Shown one piece after another: positions 44,648-53,787 of a stretch of 64,000 nt of DNA. A program made the position numbers and the translations under genes. Position 1 is the stretch's first letter. Every line of letters starts with the position of its first letter. The notes below the pieces were generated by a model that had not been told where the DNA came from, ran no database searches, and saw only the letters and a program-made list of their open reading frames with translations. This stretch comes from Providencia stuartii (GTDB taxonomy: Bacteria; Pseudomonadota; Gammaproteobacteria; Enterobacterales; Enterobacteriaceae), in assembly GCA_900455155.1 (NCBI GenBank), contig UGUC01000002.1:186001-250000 (forward strand). Reading direction: 5' to 3'.

Positions 44648-45882
44648 TCAGCACGCTTTTTGATTTAATGTCGCAATATCAAAAGCGAGCGTGCGTAAAT
44701 TAGGAATATGTCCAACTAATCCTCGGTGAGTACGAGCTTGATTAATAAACACATAATTTTCACCTAATGGCGGTGTTTCTGTTTCACATAAAATGGGGTG
44801 CTCCCATCCTTTAAGTAAACCATCGATCGGAAGGTGGTCATCGCCTTTGGTGAGCGCCTGTTCAACTAAATTAGGGTAGTGCTTTTGTATCGCTTTTGCG
44901 TTCAAAAATAGTTGCCCTTGGTCATAGACGGCGCATTTGACTGTTTTGATGGTTATCACTCAAAAACCAGGTTTGAGAAACTGACTGTTCGGCGGCATGG
45001 CGTATAGACACACATTGACTAAAGGCTTTTGCACTCATTAGGTTATTTGCTAGCTCTTCACGTAGGTGTTCCGTGGAGGCAGAGATATTGGCTGTGGGTG
45101 AGCGATAAGGGCCGAGAGAGAAGCTTTTCCAGCATTCTTCATCATAAATATCAAATTCTTCGACTAGATTACCTTTTTTATCTATGACTTGAGGAGAGCT
45201 AGGAAGCAGCTGGTAGGCACTAGGGCAACTGGCAATTATCATCAGCAGAAAACCCATGAAAGAGTTTCCCTGCTGGGTAATACCCCGATTGAATCAAGGC
45301 TAAAGATTGAAATGTTCCAACCCAAGGAGGACCAAAAGCATACCATTTAGCAATGCTGTCGCGATTTTTTTGTGTTGCCGATTGTTGTAGATAGTAGCGG
45401 ATCGCACAGTTTGATGATGAATGAGCAATCAGTAATATTTTTTGCTGCTCCCCATAACGTTGTTTTACTTGATGGATTTTGGCGTCAAGTTGAGCGGCTA
45501 AATGGCGGTGATCTGCGCGCCAATCATATGCAAGGAAAAATAGGTCAATACCATCGCGATAGCCTAATGCTTTTTCTAAGAGCTGCTTTAACGGTGCGGT
45601 GATTAAATTCTCGATTAAACCAGGAATAACTGAGAAGCTGTGTAGTTGTTGGACACCAATATGAGCAGCGGAGTCCGTATATTGATAATGATTCTGTCGA
45701 ATTAAGCTACGATAGTCTCCCCAAATTAAGGTTTTTTTCTGCCTATCGTATAACTGACTTCCTAAAATACCTGGTAGGTAAATAATGGGCAAATTCAGTG
45801 TATGGTTAATTAATCCAGCATGACGCAGTTGTTTTGCAATGGCTGCTATCTTAATCGCGTAATAAGCCCGATTTAACGGCAT
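44648..45882 (-). pseudogene. LCAT/PDAT-like alpha/beta hydrolase, two frameshifts
   Basis: Three frame pieces join to about 410 residues of the lecithin:cholesterol acyltransferase-like family: PIIYLPGILGSQLYD near residue 30, LIWGDYRSL, FLAYDWRADHR, a nucleophile elbow reading LIAHSSSNCAIRYYL, FGPPWVGTFQSL, then PSAYQLLPSSP. The usual GHSMGG elbow lacks its glycines here. Breaks are TTT at 45265-45267 (probably TT) and a +1 around 44935-44945. It is the first gene of the four-gene cluster, 195 bp before the acyltransferase. Confidence 0.72.
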
Positions 45883-46652
45883 AATTCACATCTCTTATTG
45901 AAAACATGAAAATGAGAAAAGTGCTAATTAGAATGAGAGTAAAATAAAAGTTAATTGCACTTTTCCAGATTGTAATATTCGTTTTTTCTCTTCTACTTGT
46001 TCGTTTACCTATGCGCGAAACTGGATTGATATCACTAAGAAGTTGTAGAGCTGCTCGGGCATACCGTTCGAGCAATTTGAAATATCTTTTATAATATACT
46101 TTTTTCAGGTGTGATAGATATTTTGTGTCATTTCAGTAAACACATTAAAAAGGAATGATGCATGGCACAATCTTTCATTTTCGGTAAAATCCTAAAAGTA
46201 TTTTAAGAGGATAGTATTTTGACTTCATTGATTAAATAACGCAATGACGCCACATTATCTGCGGAACCCGTCGAACAACAAGCCTAGTGAAGCTCATATG
46301 GGGAATGTTGGAGTAAAGACCTCATGTGACATAAGGCTGCTTTCGAATCTCAACAAGTGAGAAAGCACCAAACTAAGATATTGAATAAAATTGACTACGA
46401 GCACACTTCTTTTATTTTCAGCACAAGCCATTCAAATAGTTACTGAAAAATTGAGAATACTGATCGGCTCTTTTTTATCTTTAATGTATTACTGTGAAAT
46501 ATTGTCAAATGTAATACCGTAAATGTTAATCTTCTTTGTTATTAAAAAATAGGAGTGTGAAGGATAGTGTTAAGCTCATTGTTTTTTTACTCGTAAAAAA
46601 AGAGTTATGATAATTACTTGGAAGTAAAAAACTAATAATATGCAGAGGGATT
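45883..46652. other. 770-bp region without a recognised gene
   Basis: The region lies between the LCAT-like gene and the DUF3829 lipoprotein gene. A minus-strand frame at 45851-46075 with one hydrophobic helix overlaps the hydrolase start and has no recognisable homology. The remainder has many stops in all frames. It looks like decayed accessory DNA plus two promoters. Confidence 0.4.
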
Positions 46653-47769
46653 ATGAAAAAGAAAATATTAGTTTCGATATTAAGCCTTTTATTAATATCA
46701 GTTACGGGGTGTAATGATTCTAATGAAAGCTCAAATACCACTCCATCTCAGAAAAATAAAGCAGAACAATCTGAGTCAAAACAGAAAAACACTAACTTCA
46801 ATGAAGCTAAATTGGCCCAAAAGATTGAAAAAGGTAATTTATGGACATATGCCATTGAGGAGGAATTTGGCAATATAATAAGGAAAAAAACATCAGTGAT
46901 ATCAGGTGGTTTAAATCCTAATATTTTAAATAATACAAAAAGTGTATTAGATTCATTCAGTTCTGATAAAAATATGACACTTAACCTTCCGGCTTTTAAA
47001 GCAATTGATAACAAAACGGATCTAAAAAATAGGGCAGAAATAAGTGGAAGCTTACTGTCATTGGACCATTACTTTTTCAATGCATTTCAATAATTCAGAA
47101 CTAAATAATATCAAAGAAGCATTTGATTATATGGCGACGCTTTCCCCAGAGATCCCTGAATTAGACGCTGCAGGTATTGCTTATGGTAAAAGTTATGTTG
47201 ATTTATATGAAAAAATGATAAAATTAGGTGATTATGCCATTATCAAAAAAACATATCGTTTAGATGATTATGCGCAAATGCAAGTGTTATACGACGATGC
47301 TAAAAAAGCCTACATCAAACTTATTGATGAAAAAGAAAAATTAGAAAATGCATATGAAAATTATTATCAAGATATGCATGTTGAAGAGCTTAAATTAGTG
47401 AAGGAAAAAGGCTTAATTATTCGTTTTCAAATTATGAACTCATTGGATCTACTGTCTAATACTATTGAGTCAATGGAGCCAGAGAAAATTGATTTGAAAG
47501 TACTTTCTGATGAAATTGCTAAAATTGAAGCTGAGTCAGTCGAGTTAGAAAAATTATTCGGCAATGAAGTGTTACTCAATAAAGAAAACATGAAAAGCTC
47601 AGATTATGCAGTTAAAGAATATTTAAGAAAATATCAACAAATTGTTATCGAATTAAAAGTGTTAGAGAAAAAAGCTAAGGAAGGCAAGAATGTGTCGAAT
47701 GATATTGATACGATTTTTATAAACTATGAATCCTTGATAAAGGATTATAATTCATTAATAACAAAATAA
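46653..47769 (+). pseudogene. DUF3829 (YiiG-like) lipoprotein, frameshifted
   Basis: The N-terminus is a lipoprotein signal with lipobox SVTGC and then a Ser/Asn/Gln-rich linker. The C-terminal two thirds are helical with the DUF3829 pattern (SPEIPELDAAGIAYGKSYVDLYEKM, TYRLDDYAQMQVLYDDAKKAYIKL). Function is unknown. The frames switch near 47080-47093; removing one base after NAF gives NNSELNNIKEAFDYM. The joined product has about 371 residues and is probably periplasm-facing. A GAGGGA ribosome site precedes the ATG. It is more AT-rich than the core genes. Confidence 0.78.
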
Positions 47770-47792
47770 TAAATTTTTAATAGAAATGTTAA

Positions 47793-47822
47793 TTGGGCTA
47801 ACTCAGTTTTGAGCTAGCCCAA
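47793..47822 (+). terminator. Hairpin after the DUF3829 gene
   Basis: TTGGGCTAACTC and GAGCTAGCCCAA form a 12-bp stem with one mismatch and a 6-nt loop, 24 bp after the stop. There is little T tract. Confidence 0.6.
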
Positions 47823-47879
47823 CGAACTAAGTATTAATATCATCAGTGTTAATTCTTAACGGAAAATTATTAAGATAAA

Positions 47880-48058
47880 TCAAAGGTCGTGAGATATCAC
47901 GGGAGAAACAATTTTGTAATGAGTCAATGATTTCTCATTAAAACGTGTCAATAATGCTACCTTGTTATTACCTGATAGGTATGCGGATAAAATATAGATA
48001 TTTTTGTTTTCTGCGAAAAATGCTGACATACCAAAGGGAATGGCTACAGGGTTTTGCT
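47880..48058 (-). pseudogene. Unrecognised minus-strand coding fragment
   Basis: The minus strand is open for about 58 codons ending at TGA 47880-47882, with coding-like composition (QQNPVAIPFGMSAFFAENK, YILSAYLSGNNKVALLTRF). No start codon with a ribosome site is seen. It may be the tail of a deleted gene. Confidence 0.35.
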
Positions 48059-48420
48059 GTTAGATGATTTCTCTCTGGTGTTTGATATACAGCAAAAGGC
48101 GTTAGAGTAAGTCAAAACTATTGTACCTAATAGTCTGGTGAATCAATGGCTCCCTAGTTAGCTTAGCTAGCCAATAAGCGCTGAGGGCTATCAAACAAAA
48201 TTAAACATCTTTTTGCTCTAAGAATAAGCGACTCAGCCGCGACTATCCGCGTGCGCCAAAGCAGTGGCAACAGAAGCCACAAGAAACGCTTTATACGCCC
48301 CATCCTATATAAAGTGAAAGAAGACAGCGGCGATGTGAAGAAAGCTGCTTAAACTGCTCTCGTTTCAAATTTAAAAGATAAGCAGCTCTACCTCTATGAA
48401 AGTGGAGTGGTAATTTATGG

Positions 48421-48549
48421 CTTTCTGTGGTGATTAAACGGCAAATTCTCGGGGTAAGCGATCTCCTTATTGCTCGTGTCGATGGGCTAATGGGCTTTCT
48501 TGAAGCATCAAATAGCCTCTATCCTCAAGCAAAGCACTATGCCGCTTAA
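48421..48549 (+). mobile_element. IS256-family (mutator) transposase remnant
   Basis: The plus frame reads LGVSDLLIARVDGLMGFLEA followed by SNSLYPQAKHYA and a stop. This resembles the IS256 transposase block around its second catalytic Asp (pattern DVLIAVVDGLxGFPEAIxxVFPQ). Only about 43 codons remain and no terminal repeats are visible, so it is a dead fragment. Confidence 0.5.
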
Positions 48550-48620
48550 AACACTACGATGTGTTTATGGTAGGTTTGAAACCTGTTTATTGAGCTAGAT
48601 GAACAGGAGAATAAATCAGG

Positions 48621-48656
48621 CAATAAGATTTGGTTACACAATAAGATTTGGTTACA
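48621..48656. repeat. Perfect 18-bp tandem duplication
   Basis: CAATAAGATTTGGTTACA occurs twice in immediate tandem (48621-48638 and 48639-48656). It lies in non-coding debris next to the transposase remnant. Confidence 0.9.
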
Positions 48657-48961
48657 GGGATGACACTGTAATGGATACACTGTCTGATTATTTTTGTTTC
48701 TCTGAGAATATCTCAAGGTCATCTATACGATAGGTGCTGTTCATCGTTTTGCCGCTGACGAACACTAAGTGGGTATACGGAACGAAAATAGTATCTGAAA
48801 TGGCTGTACATTGGTCTACTTAAGGCTCAGAAAAATAGATGATGCAAACCTGTAACTGAGCTTGAGTGATAAATGAAGTTGTCTCTTTTGAGAAAGTATA
48901 AGGGATACCCCAAAGGTATATTAGGTGAAAATTTTACTTTGAAGTGGAGTAGGGGGAGAGA

Positions 48962-49036
48962 TGGCTGGGGTACCAGGATTCGAACCTGGGAATGCCAGGA
49001 TCAAAACCTGGTGCCTTACCGCTTGGCGATACCCCA
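48962..49036 (-). tRNA. tRNA-Gln (TTG)
   Basis: The minus strand gives TGGGGTATCGCCAAGCGGTA and onward, with anticodon loop TTTTGAT, T-arm GGTTCGAATCC and an encoded CCA end. It is 75 nt and the last gene of the tRNA operon. Confidence 0.97.
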
Positions 49037-49067
49037 ATATATCAGATTTTTTATCCCTAGTTAGGGA

Positions 49068-49152
49068 TGGTGCGGGAGGCGAGACTTGAACTCGCACACC
49101 TTGCGGCGCCAGAACCTAAATCTGGTGCGTCTACCAATTTCGCCACTCCCGC
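49068..49152 (-). tRNA. tRNA-Leu (TAG)
   Basis: GCGGGAGTGGCGAAATTGGT on the minus strand, anticodon loop with TAG (GATTTAGGT), long variable arm and encoded CCA; 85 nt. It matches E. coli leuW. The variable arm has GCAAGG where the second copy has GCGAGG. Confidence 0.97.
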
Positions 49153-49158
49153 AAAACA

Positions 49159-49235
49159 TGGTGGCTATGACGGGATTCGAACCTGTGACCCCAACATTAT
49201 GAGTGTTGTGCTCTAACCAGCTGAGCTACATAGCC
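49159..49235 (-). tRNA. tRNA-Met (CAT), elongator
   Basis: GGCTATGTAGCTCAGCTGGT on the minus strand with anticodon CAT (CACTCATAATG) and encoded CCA; 77 nt. The paired first base of the acceptor stem and similarity to E. coli metT/metU indicate the elongator type. Confidence 0.96.
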
Positions 49236-49306
49236 ATGTCATACAGTAAAACTGCTTTTTTAACTTCACTGCATGGGATTCAAGACAACCTACGAAGAGG
49301 AGAATA

Positions 49307-49381
49307 TGGCTGGGGTACCAGGATTCGAACCTGGGAATGCCAGGATCAAAACCTGGTGCCTTACCGCTTGGCGATACCCCA
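49307..49381 (-). tRNA. tRNA-Gln (TTG)
   Basis: Identical in sequence to the copy at 48962, 75 nt with encoded CCA. It corresponds to the glnU/glnW position of the E. coli operon. Confidence 0.97.
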
Positions 49382-49415
49382 TCCGAGGATGTCTTCTAAA
49401 TTCGTTAATTTAAGA

Positions 49416-49490
49416 TGGCTGGGGTACCAGGATTCGAACCTGGGAATGCCAGGATCAAAACCTGGTGCCTTACCGCTTGGCGATACCCCA
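49416..49490 (-). tRNA. tRNA-Gln (TTG)
   Basis: Third identical tRNA-Gln copy, 75 nt with encoded CCA, 34 bp upstream of the previous one. Confidence 0.97.
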
Positions 49491-49518
49491 ATCTTAAATT
49501 CAATAACCGAGAAGGAAA

Positions 49519-49603
49519 TGGTGCGGGAGGCGAGACTTGAACTCGCACACCTCGCGGCGCCAGAACCTAAATCTGGTGCGTCTACCAATTTCGCCACTCC
49601 CGC
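49519..49603 (-). tRNA. leuW: tRNA-Leu (TAG)
   Basis: Promoter-proximal leuW-type gene, 85 nt with CCA, anticodon TAG. It differs from the copy at 49068 in the variable arm only, as far as I can see. Confidence 0.97.
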
Positions 49604-49608
49604 AAACA

Positions 49609-49685
49609 TGGTGGCTATGACGGGATTCGAACCTGTGACCCCAACATTATGAGTGTTGTGCTCTAACCAGCTGAGCTACATAGCC
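49609..49685 (-). tRNA. metT: tRNA-Met (CAT), elongator
   Basis: First gene of the operon on the minus strand, 77 nt, anticodon CAT, encoded CCA. It is 5 bp before the leuW-type gene, as in the E. coli metT-leuW-glnUW-metU-glnVX operon. Confidence 0.96.
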
Positions 49686-49723
49686 ATCTTTTTTGCATTA
49701 CCTTCATCGGCGTTGCGGGGCGC

Positions 49724-49752
49724 ATTATGCTAATTACAGCTAAGACAGTCAA
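49724..49752 (-). promoter_or_regulatory. Sigma-70 promoter of the tRNA operon
   Basis: On the minus strand TTGACT (49747-49752) and CATAAT (49724-49729) are separated by exactly 17 bp. A GC-rich discriminator GCGCCCCGC follows, the hallmark of stringently controlled stable-RNA promoters. Confidence 0.88.
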
Positions 49753-49991
49753 CTGCTTTTTTCACTATTTTTGTGAAAATGCGTCCGTTTGTTTGATGAA
49801 TAATCATTTTGTCGATAAAGACAGCAAAAAACAAGTCATTCATCGAAAAAACTGTGACATGTCACATGAGAGTAATTGTATCCATCTTAATATGTTGGGA
49901 TGCCAAACTAACAGTGAAATGGTGATCCAAAAGATCTATCAACGCACGATTTGCCTGTTTTTGGCGTTAAGGAAAAAGAATCTAATCCAGA
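49753..49991. other. Region between the tRNA promoter and the nagC terminator
   Basis: About 240 bp. A plus-strand frame (49727-50044) crosses it and the terminator but has no ribosome site or recognisable motif. I see no gene. Confidence 0.4.
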
Positions 49992-50030
49992 GCAAAAACC
50001 AGAAATGGAGCAACAGTTTCTGGTTTTTGC
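49992..50030 (-). terminator. Terminator of nagC
   Basis: GCAAAAACCAGAAA (49992-50005) and its perfect 14-bp complement (50017-50030) form a stem with T5 in the 3' arm. It lies 17 bp past the nagC stop. Confidence 0.8.
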
Positions 50031-50046
50031 TGGTGGGATTGTGAGA

Positions 50047-51270
50047 TCAGTTATCAAGGAGTTTTTGGAGCAACTCCCCATTGAGCATAGCGCGTTTTGT
50101 TAAGGCGAAGGCGCCGATTGCTGAGGTATGCACTAATTGTGAGGTAACTACCGGTAAGTTTTCACGGAACTCTTTGAGTGTTTGGGTATCGATACAACTT
50201 TGGATAGCTGGCAGTAGGACTTGCTCGGCTTCCGTAATATCACCTGCAATAACCACCTTTTCAGGGTTAAACAGGTTGATTGCGATAGCAATGGCTTTAC
50301 CGATTTGGCGGCCGACATGCTGTATCACCTCTGTCGCCAGAGGGTCATTTTTATTTGCAGCTTGGCAGATATGCTGTATAGAGCAACGTTCTAGTGTGAG
50401 TGAGCTAGTAAAACCTTGTTCTAAGCGCTGTTGAACACGGTTTTCAATAGCTTGATTTGAGGCGATAGTTTCGAGGCAACCAAAATTACCGCAATGGCAC
50501 AAATCACCTAGAGGGTCCACTTGGATATGACCGATTTCACCGAGGTTACCACGGTGATTTAGTAAGATTTCATTATCAATGACCAGTCCGGCACCTGCAC
50601 CGCGGTGGATCCGAACAAGTAGTGAATCTTTGCAATCTTTTGTGGCTCCAAAGTAGCTTTCTGCTAAGGCAAGGCTACGGATGTCGTGCCCAACATAGCA
50701 GGTAATTTTGAAATGAGCCTGCAAATTATCGATAAGGTGCCAGTTATCCACTTTAATGTGTGGCATATAGTGAACAATGCCGCTGTGTGGGCTAACGAGG
50801 CCGGGTAAAATGACTGAGATGGCTATAAGCTCTTTAAGACGGCGTTGATTGAGCGCAATAAAGTCTTCTATCGCTTCAATCAGTTTTTGCTCTACCGCTT
50901 GCTGAGAAGGCGCTGAGATTGGATAGTGGGCATCGACAAGTAGCTTGCCGCTTAAATCATAAAGGGCGATAGTGGCATCATAACGACCTAAGCGCACACC
51001 TATCGTATGAAAGTTTTTATGCTCTGATACGATAGATATGGCACGTCGCCCCCCTGTAGAGGCTTGCTGGTCGACTTCTTTAATAAGGCCGCGCTCGAGT
51101 AGCTGACGAGTAATTTTAGTGACACTTGCGGGGGCAAGTTGGCTCTGCTCTGCAATTTGGATGCGAGATATAGGACCATGTTGGTCAATGAGGCTATATA
51201 CCACGGCACCGTTGAGTTGTTTTACCAGATCAATATTACCAATTTGCTTTAGCGAGTGACTATGGTTCAT
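50047..51270 (-). CDS. nagC: N-acetylglucosamine repressor NagC
   Basis: ROK-family repressor inactivated by GlcNAc-6-P, controlling nag genes and others. The 407 residues (406 in E. coli) have an N-terminal helix-turn-helix (SRIQIAEQSQLAPASVTKITRQLLERGLI), a sugar-kinase-like core and the zinc motif CHCGNFGCLE. It begins 11 bp after nagA. Confidence 0.96.
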   Translation of the reverse strand: MNHSHSLKQIGNIDLVKQLNGAVVYSLIDQHGPISRIQIAEQSQLAPASVTKITRQLLERGLIKEVDQQASTGGRRAISIVSEHKNFHTIGVRLGRYDATIALYDLSGKLLVDAHYPISAPSQQAVEQKLIEAIEDFIALNQRRLKELIAISVILPGLVSPHSGIVHYMPHIKVDNWHLIDNLQAHFKITCYVGHDIRSLALAESYFGATKDCKDSLLVRIHRGAGAGLVIDNEILLNHRGNLGEIGHIQVDPLGDLCHCGNFGCLETIASNQAIENRVQQRLEQGFTSSLTLERCSIQHICQAANKNDPLATEVIQHVGRQIGKAIAIAINLFNPEKVVIAGDITEAEQVLLPAIQSCIDTQTLKEFRENLPVVTSQLVHTSAIGAFALTKRAMLNGELLQKLLDN

Positions 51271-51281
51271 CAGCTATATAC

Positions 51282-52445
51282 TCATTTTTTGTAGACTTCC
51301 TCTCCGTTGACATAGGTTGAAAGGATTTGGAAGTCGTGGTTAAACGCAGTTAAGTTCGCAACTTTACCCGGCGCGATAGACCCTAAGTGGGATTCGACGC
51401 CAATCGCTCTAGCGGGGTAAAGTGTTGCCATTCTTAATGTTTCATCTAATGCGATACCGACATGTTCTACCGTATTTTTAACTGCTTCAATCATGGTTAG
51501 TGACGATCCACTGAGGGTTCCGTTCTCATCAACACATAATCCATTCCGGTAGTATATGGTTTTGCCTGCAAAGATAAAATGATCCATTTCACCAGTTTGA
51601 GGATCAATACCAGCAGGCGCGGTAGCGTCCGTAACTAAAACTAATTTATCACCTTTCAACCGTTTACTGTTACGAATATTTGCCCATTGTACATGAAGAC
51701 CATCTGCGATAATGCCAGCGTACACTTCTGGAGTATCATAAATTGCCCCTACTAAACCAGGTCCGCGACCTGAAATATATGGCATTGCATTAAAGAGATG
51801 GGTTGAGAAACGGATACCCGCTTTAAAGCCGAGGCGCGCTTCTTCGTAAGTTGAATTTGAATGGCCCGCAGAAACGATAATGCCAGCATTGGTCAATTGG
51901 CGAATATAAGACTCACCCACGATTTCCGGTGCTAAGGTGACCTTGGTAATCGCATCTGCATGAGCGGCTAAATAATCAATCATTTGCGCAGAAGGCTGAC
52001 GAATGAATTCAGGATTATGCGTGCCTTTTTTCACGATGTTGATATAAGGGCCTTCTAAGTGTAGGCCGAGCGCTTGATGACGATGTGTTTTTAAGTACTC
52101 CGTCATCACTTCTACCCCATGCTTCATCAGTTCATCGGAACAGGTAATTAAGGTTGGTAGAAAACTTGTGCACCCAGAACGCTCATTGGCTTTTTGCATT
52201 ATCTCCAGATGCTTCAATGTCACATTTTCTTTGTTATCATTGAATTGGACGCCACCACAGCCATTGACTTGTAAATCAATAAAGCCGGGAGAAAGAATAG
52301 CACCTTGTAAATCGTGCTGCTCGATATCAGAGGGAAGTTCATCTAATGGGCAGATATCTTTAATAAGAGCACCATCTATGATGACAGCATGGTTATCTAA
52401 TCTTTCATGACCTGTATAAATAATACAATGGGTTAATGCGTACAT
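51282..52445 (-). CDS. nagA: N-acetylglucosamine-6-phosphate deacetylase NagA
   Basis: Deacetylates GlcNAc-6-P to GlcN-6-P. It shows [60 protein letters not shown] and VTDATAPAG. The start [14 protein letters not shown] at 52445 follows GGAG and matches E. coli; the ATG at 52481 adds 12 unsupported residues. The product has 387 residues. Confidence 0.96.
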   Translation of the reverse strand: MYALTHCIIYTGHERLDNHAVIIDGALIKDICPLDELPSDIEQHDLQGAILSPGFIDLQVNGCGGVQFNDNKENVTLKHLEIMQKANERSGCTSFLPTLITCSDELMKHGVEVMTEYLKTHRHQALGLHLEGPYINIVKKGTHNPEFIRQPSAQMIDYLAAHADAITKVTLAPEIVGESYIRQLTNAGIIVSAGHSNSTYEEARLGFKAGIRFSTHLFNAMPYISGRGPGLVGAIYDTPEVYAGIIADGLHVQWANIRNSKRLKGDKLVLVTDATAPAGIDPQTGEMDHFIFAGKTIYYRNGLCVDENGTLSGSSLTMIEAVKNTVEHVGIALDETLRMATLYPARAIGVESHLGSIAPGKVANLTAFNHDFQILSTYVNGEEVYKK

Positions 52446-52485
52446 GGTATTTGGCTCCTGACTTCTGGAGAGATAAAACATCGGG

Positions 52486-52514
52486 TCACCGACCTGCTTC
52501 CACAGGTCGGGTGA
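52486..52514 (-). repeat. Hairpin in the nagB-nagA gap
   Basis: TCACCGACCTG pairs with CAGGTCGGGTGA (one bulge) around a 6-nt loop. A stem here can set relative nagB and nagA expression by protecting mRNA. Confidence 0.65.
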
Positions 52515-52522
52515 TCGAATGA

Positions 52523-53329
52523 TTATGAGTTAAATTTTTCGATAATGTCAGATTCTAGCTGCGTAAAATATTTGAGTGTTTTTACTTTTAGCTCAAGCGT
52601 TGCGGGTTCATCACAGACGATCAATGCTTTTTGGTGCATTTGCACACAACTGATAGTCCATAAATGATTGACTGAACCTTCAACCGCAGCTTGAACGGCG
52701 TTGGCTTTGTTGGCACCCGTTGCCAATACCATCAGCTCTTCCGCATCCATTAATGTTGCGACACCTACAGTAAGGGCAAACTTCGGTACTTGATTGACAT
52801 CATTATCAAAGAAACGTGAGTTAGCGATGCGCGTCTCGGGGGTTAATGTTTTGATACGAGTACGAGAGCGTAATGATGAGCCGGGTTCATTAAAGGCAAT
52901 ATGACCATCATTACCGACACCACCCATAAATAGATTAATTTTGCCATAAGACTTAATTTTATCTTCGTAGCGTTGGCATTCAGCATCCACATCCGATGCG
53001 TTACCATTTAGCAAATTGATATTTTCTTTTTGAATATCAATATGGTTAAAGAAGTTTTCATGCATAAAAGTATGGTAACTTTGCGGATGATCTTCTGGGA
53101 TACCCACATATTCGTCCATGTTGAACGTTACAACATGTTTAAAGCTCACTTTGCCTGCTTGATACAACGCGATAAGCGCTTTGTATGTCGCAAGCGGAGT
53201 TCCACCGGTCGGCAAACCTAAAACAAAAGGGCGCTCGGCTGTTGGGTTAAAAGCGTTGATTTTATCTGCAATATATTGTGCAGACCAAATCCCAACGTCG
53301 TGAGCAGTTTTTAGTGGGAGAAGCCTCAT
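52523..53329 (-). CDS. nagB: Glucosamine-6-phosphate deaminase NagB
   Basis: Converts GlcN-6-P to fructose-6-P and ammonia. The 268 residues (266 in E. coli) carry [44 protein letters not shown] and SRTRIKTL. It is the first gene of nagBAC and divergent from nagE. Confidence 0.97.
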   Translation of the reverse strand: MRLLPLKTAHDVGIWSAQYIADKINAFNPTAERPFVLGLPTGGTPLATYKALIALYQAGKVSFKHVVTFNMDEYVGIPEDHPQSYHTFMHENFFNHIDIQKENINLLNGNASDVDAECQRYEDKIKSYGKINLFMGGVGNDGHIAFNEPGSSLRSRTRIKTLTPETRIANSRFFDNDVNQVPKFALTVGVATLMDAEELMVLATGANKANAVQAAVEGSVNHLWTISCVQMHQKALIVCDEPATLELKVKTLKYFTQLESDIIEKFNS

Positions 53330-53787
53330 GATACTTTACCTCTAGTAACAGTCTGTTAATTCTATGAAATCTGAAAGAACGCCATACTCTTTATGGCTTA
53401 AGTTACATGACATTTGTTGCAAATCAGCGATTGTACTCAATCGCCAGCATGTAACTTTGCTATTTTGAGTTGCTATGCCCCTGACTTTTTATTAACTAAC
53501 TATAGGAAATTTCAGGGAGTATCGATTCTCTATTAGCTATACAGCTAAATCCAGTAGATAAGTTATTTTTAATCATAAAATAAGTTTTCAATAATAGCCA
53601 CTAATTTAGGTGGATAATGAAAATTATCATTGACATTTATCACAAATCGAACCTATTTATTTTGTATCGCGAAAAAATTCATCTAGACTATGAAATTGCT
53701 ACACTCAGACACCTAAATTATTATTATGGTGTATGAACAATAAGATCCTGTGAATGGGGCAATAATAGGGCTTTAAAGGGGGAGTTC
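53330..53787. promoter_or_regulatory. nagB-nagE divergent control region
   Basis: 458 bp between the operons, where NagC and CRP act in E. coli. A CRP-like site ATTGA-N6-TCACA lies at 53629-53644 (8 of 10 arm bases). A NagC-like AT-flanked element centred on TCGCGA (TTTTGTATCGCGAAAAAATT) lies at about 53660-53679. Both are candidates only; a looping pair as in E. coli is expected. Confidence 0.5.

Noticed and set aside
45851..46075. Minus-strand 74-codon frame with one hydrophobic helix
   Set aside because: It overlaps the start of the LCAT-like gene by 32 bp in another frame, has no clear ribosome site and no known family. Kept only as a note in the gap entry.
46120..46650. Possible Hcp or insertion-sequence start at MAQSFIFGKI (46162)
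   Set aside because: Only about 14 codons before a stop, no continuation in other frames, and no terminal repeats.
48873..49652. Frames across the tRNA operon (both strands)
   Set aside because: They translate tRNA genes; the repeated GTRIRTWECQDQNL-type peptides come from the identical tRNA-Gln copies.
48960..49690. Repeated units resembling a CRISPR array
   Set aside because: The repeats are 75-85 bp tRNA genes with cloverleaf features and CCA ends, irregular in type and spacing. No CRISPR repeats or cas genes were seen in the window.
49727..50044. Plus-strand 105-codon frame between the tRNA operon and nagC
   Set aside because: Its 3' part reads through the nagC terminator hairpin and its 5' part through the tRNA promoter; no ribosome site.
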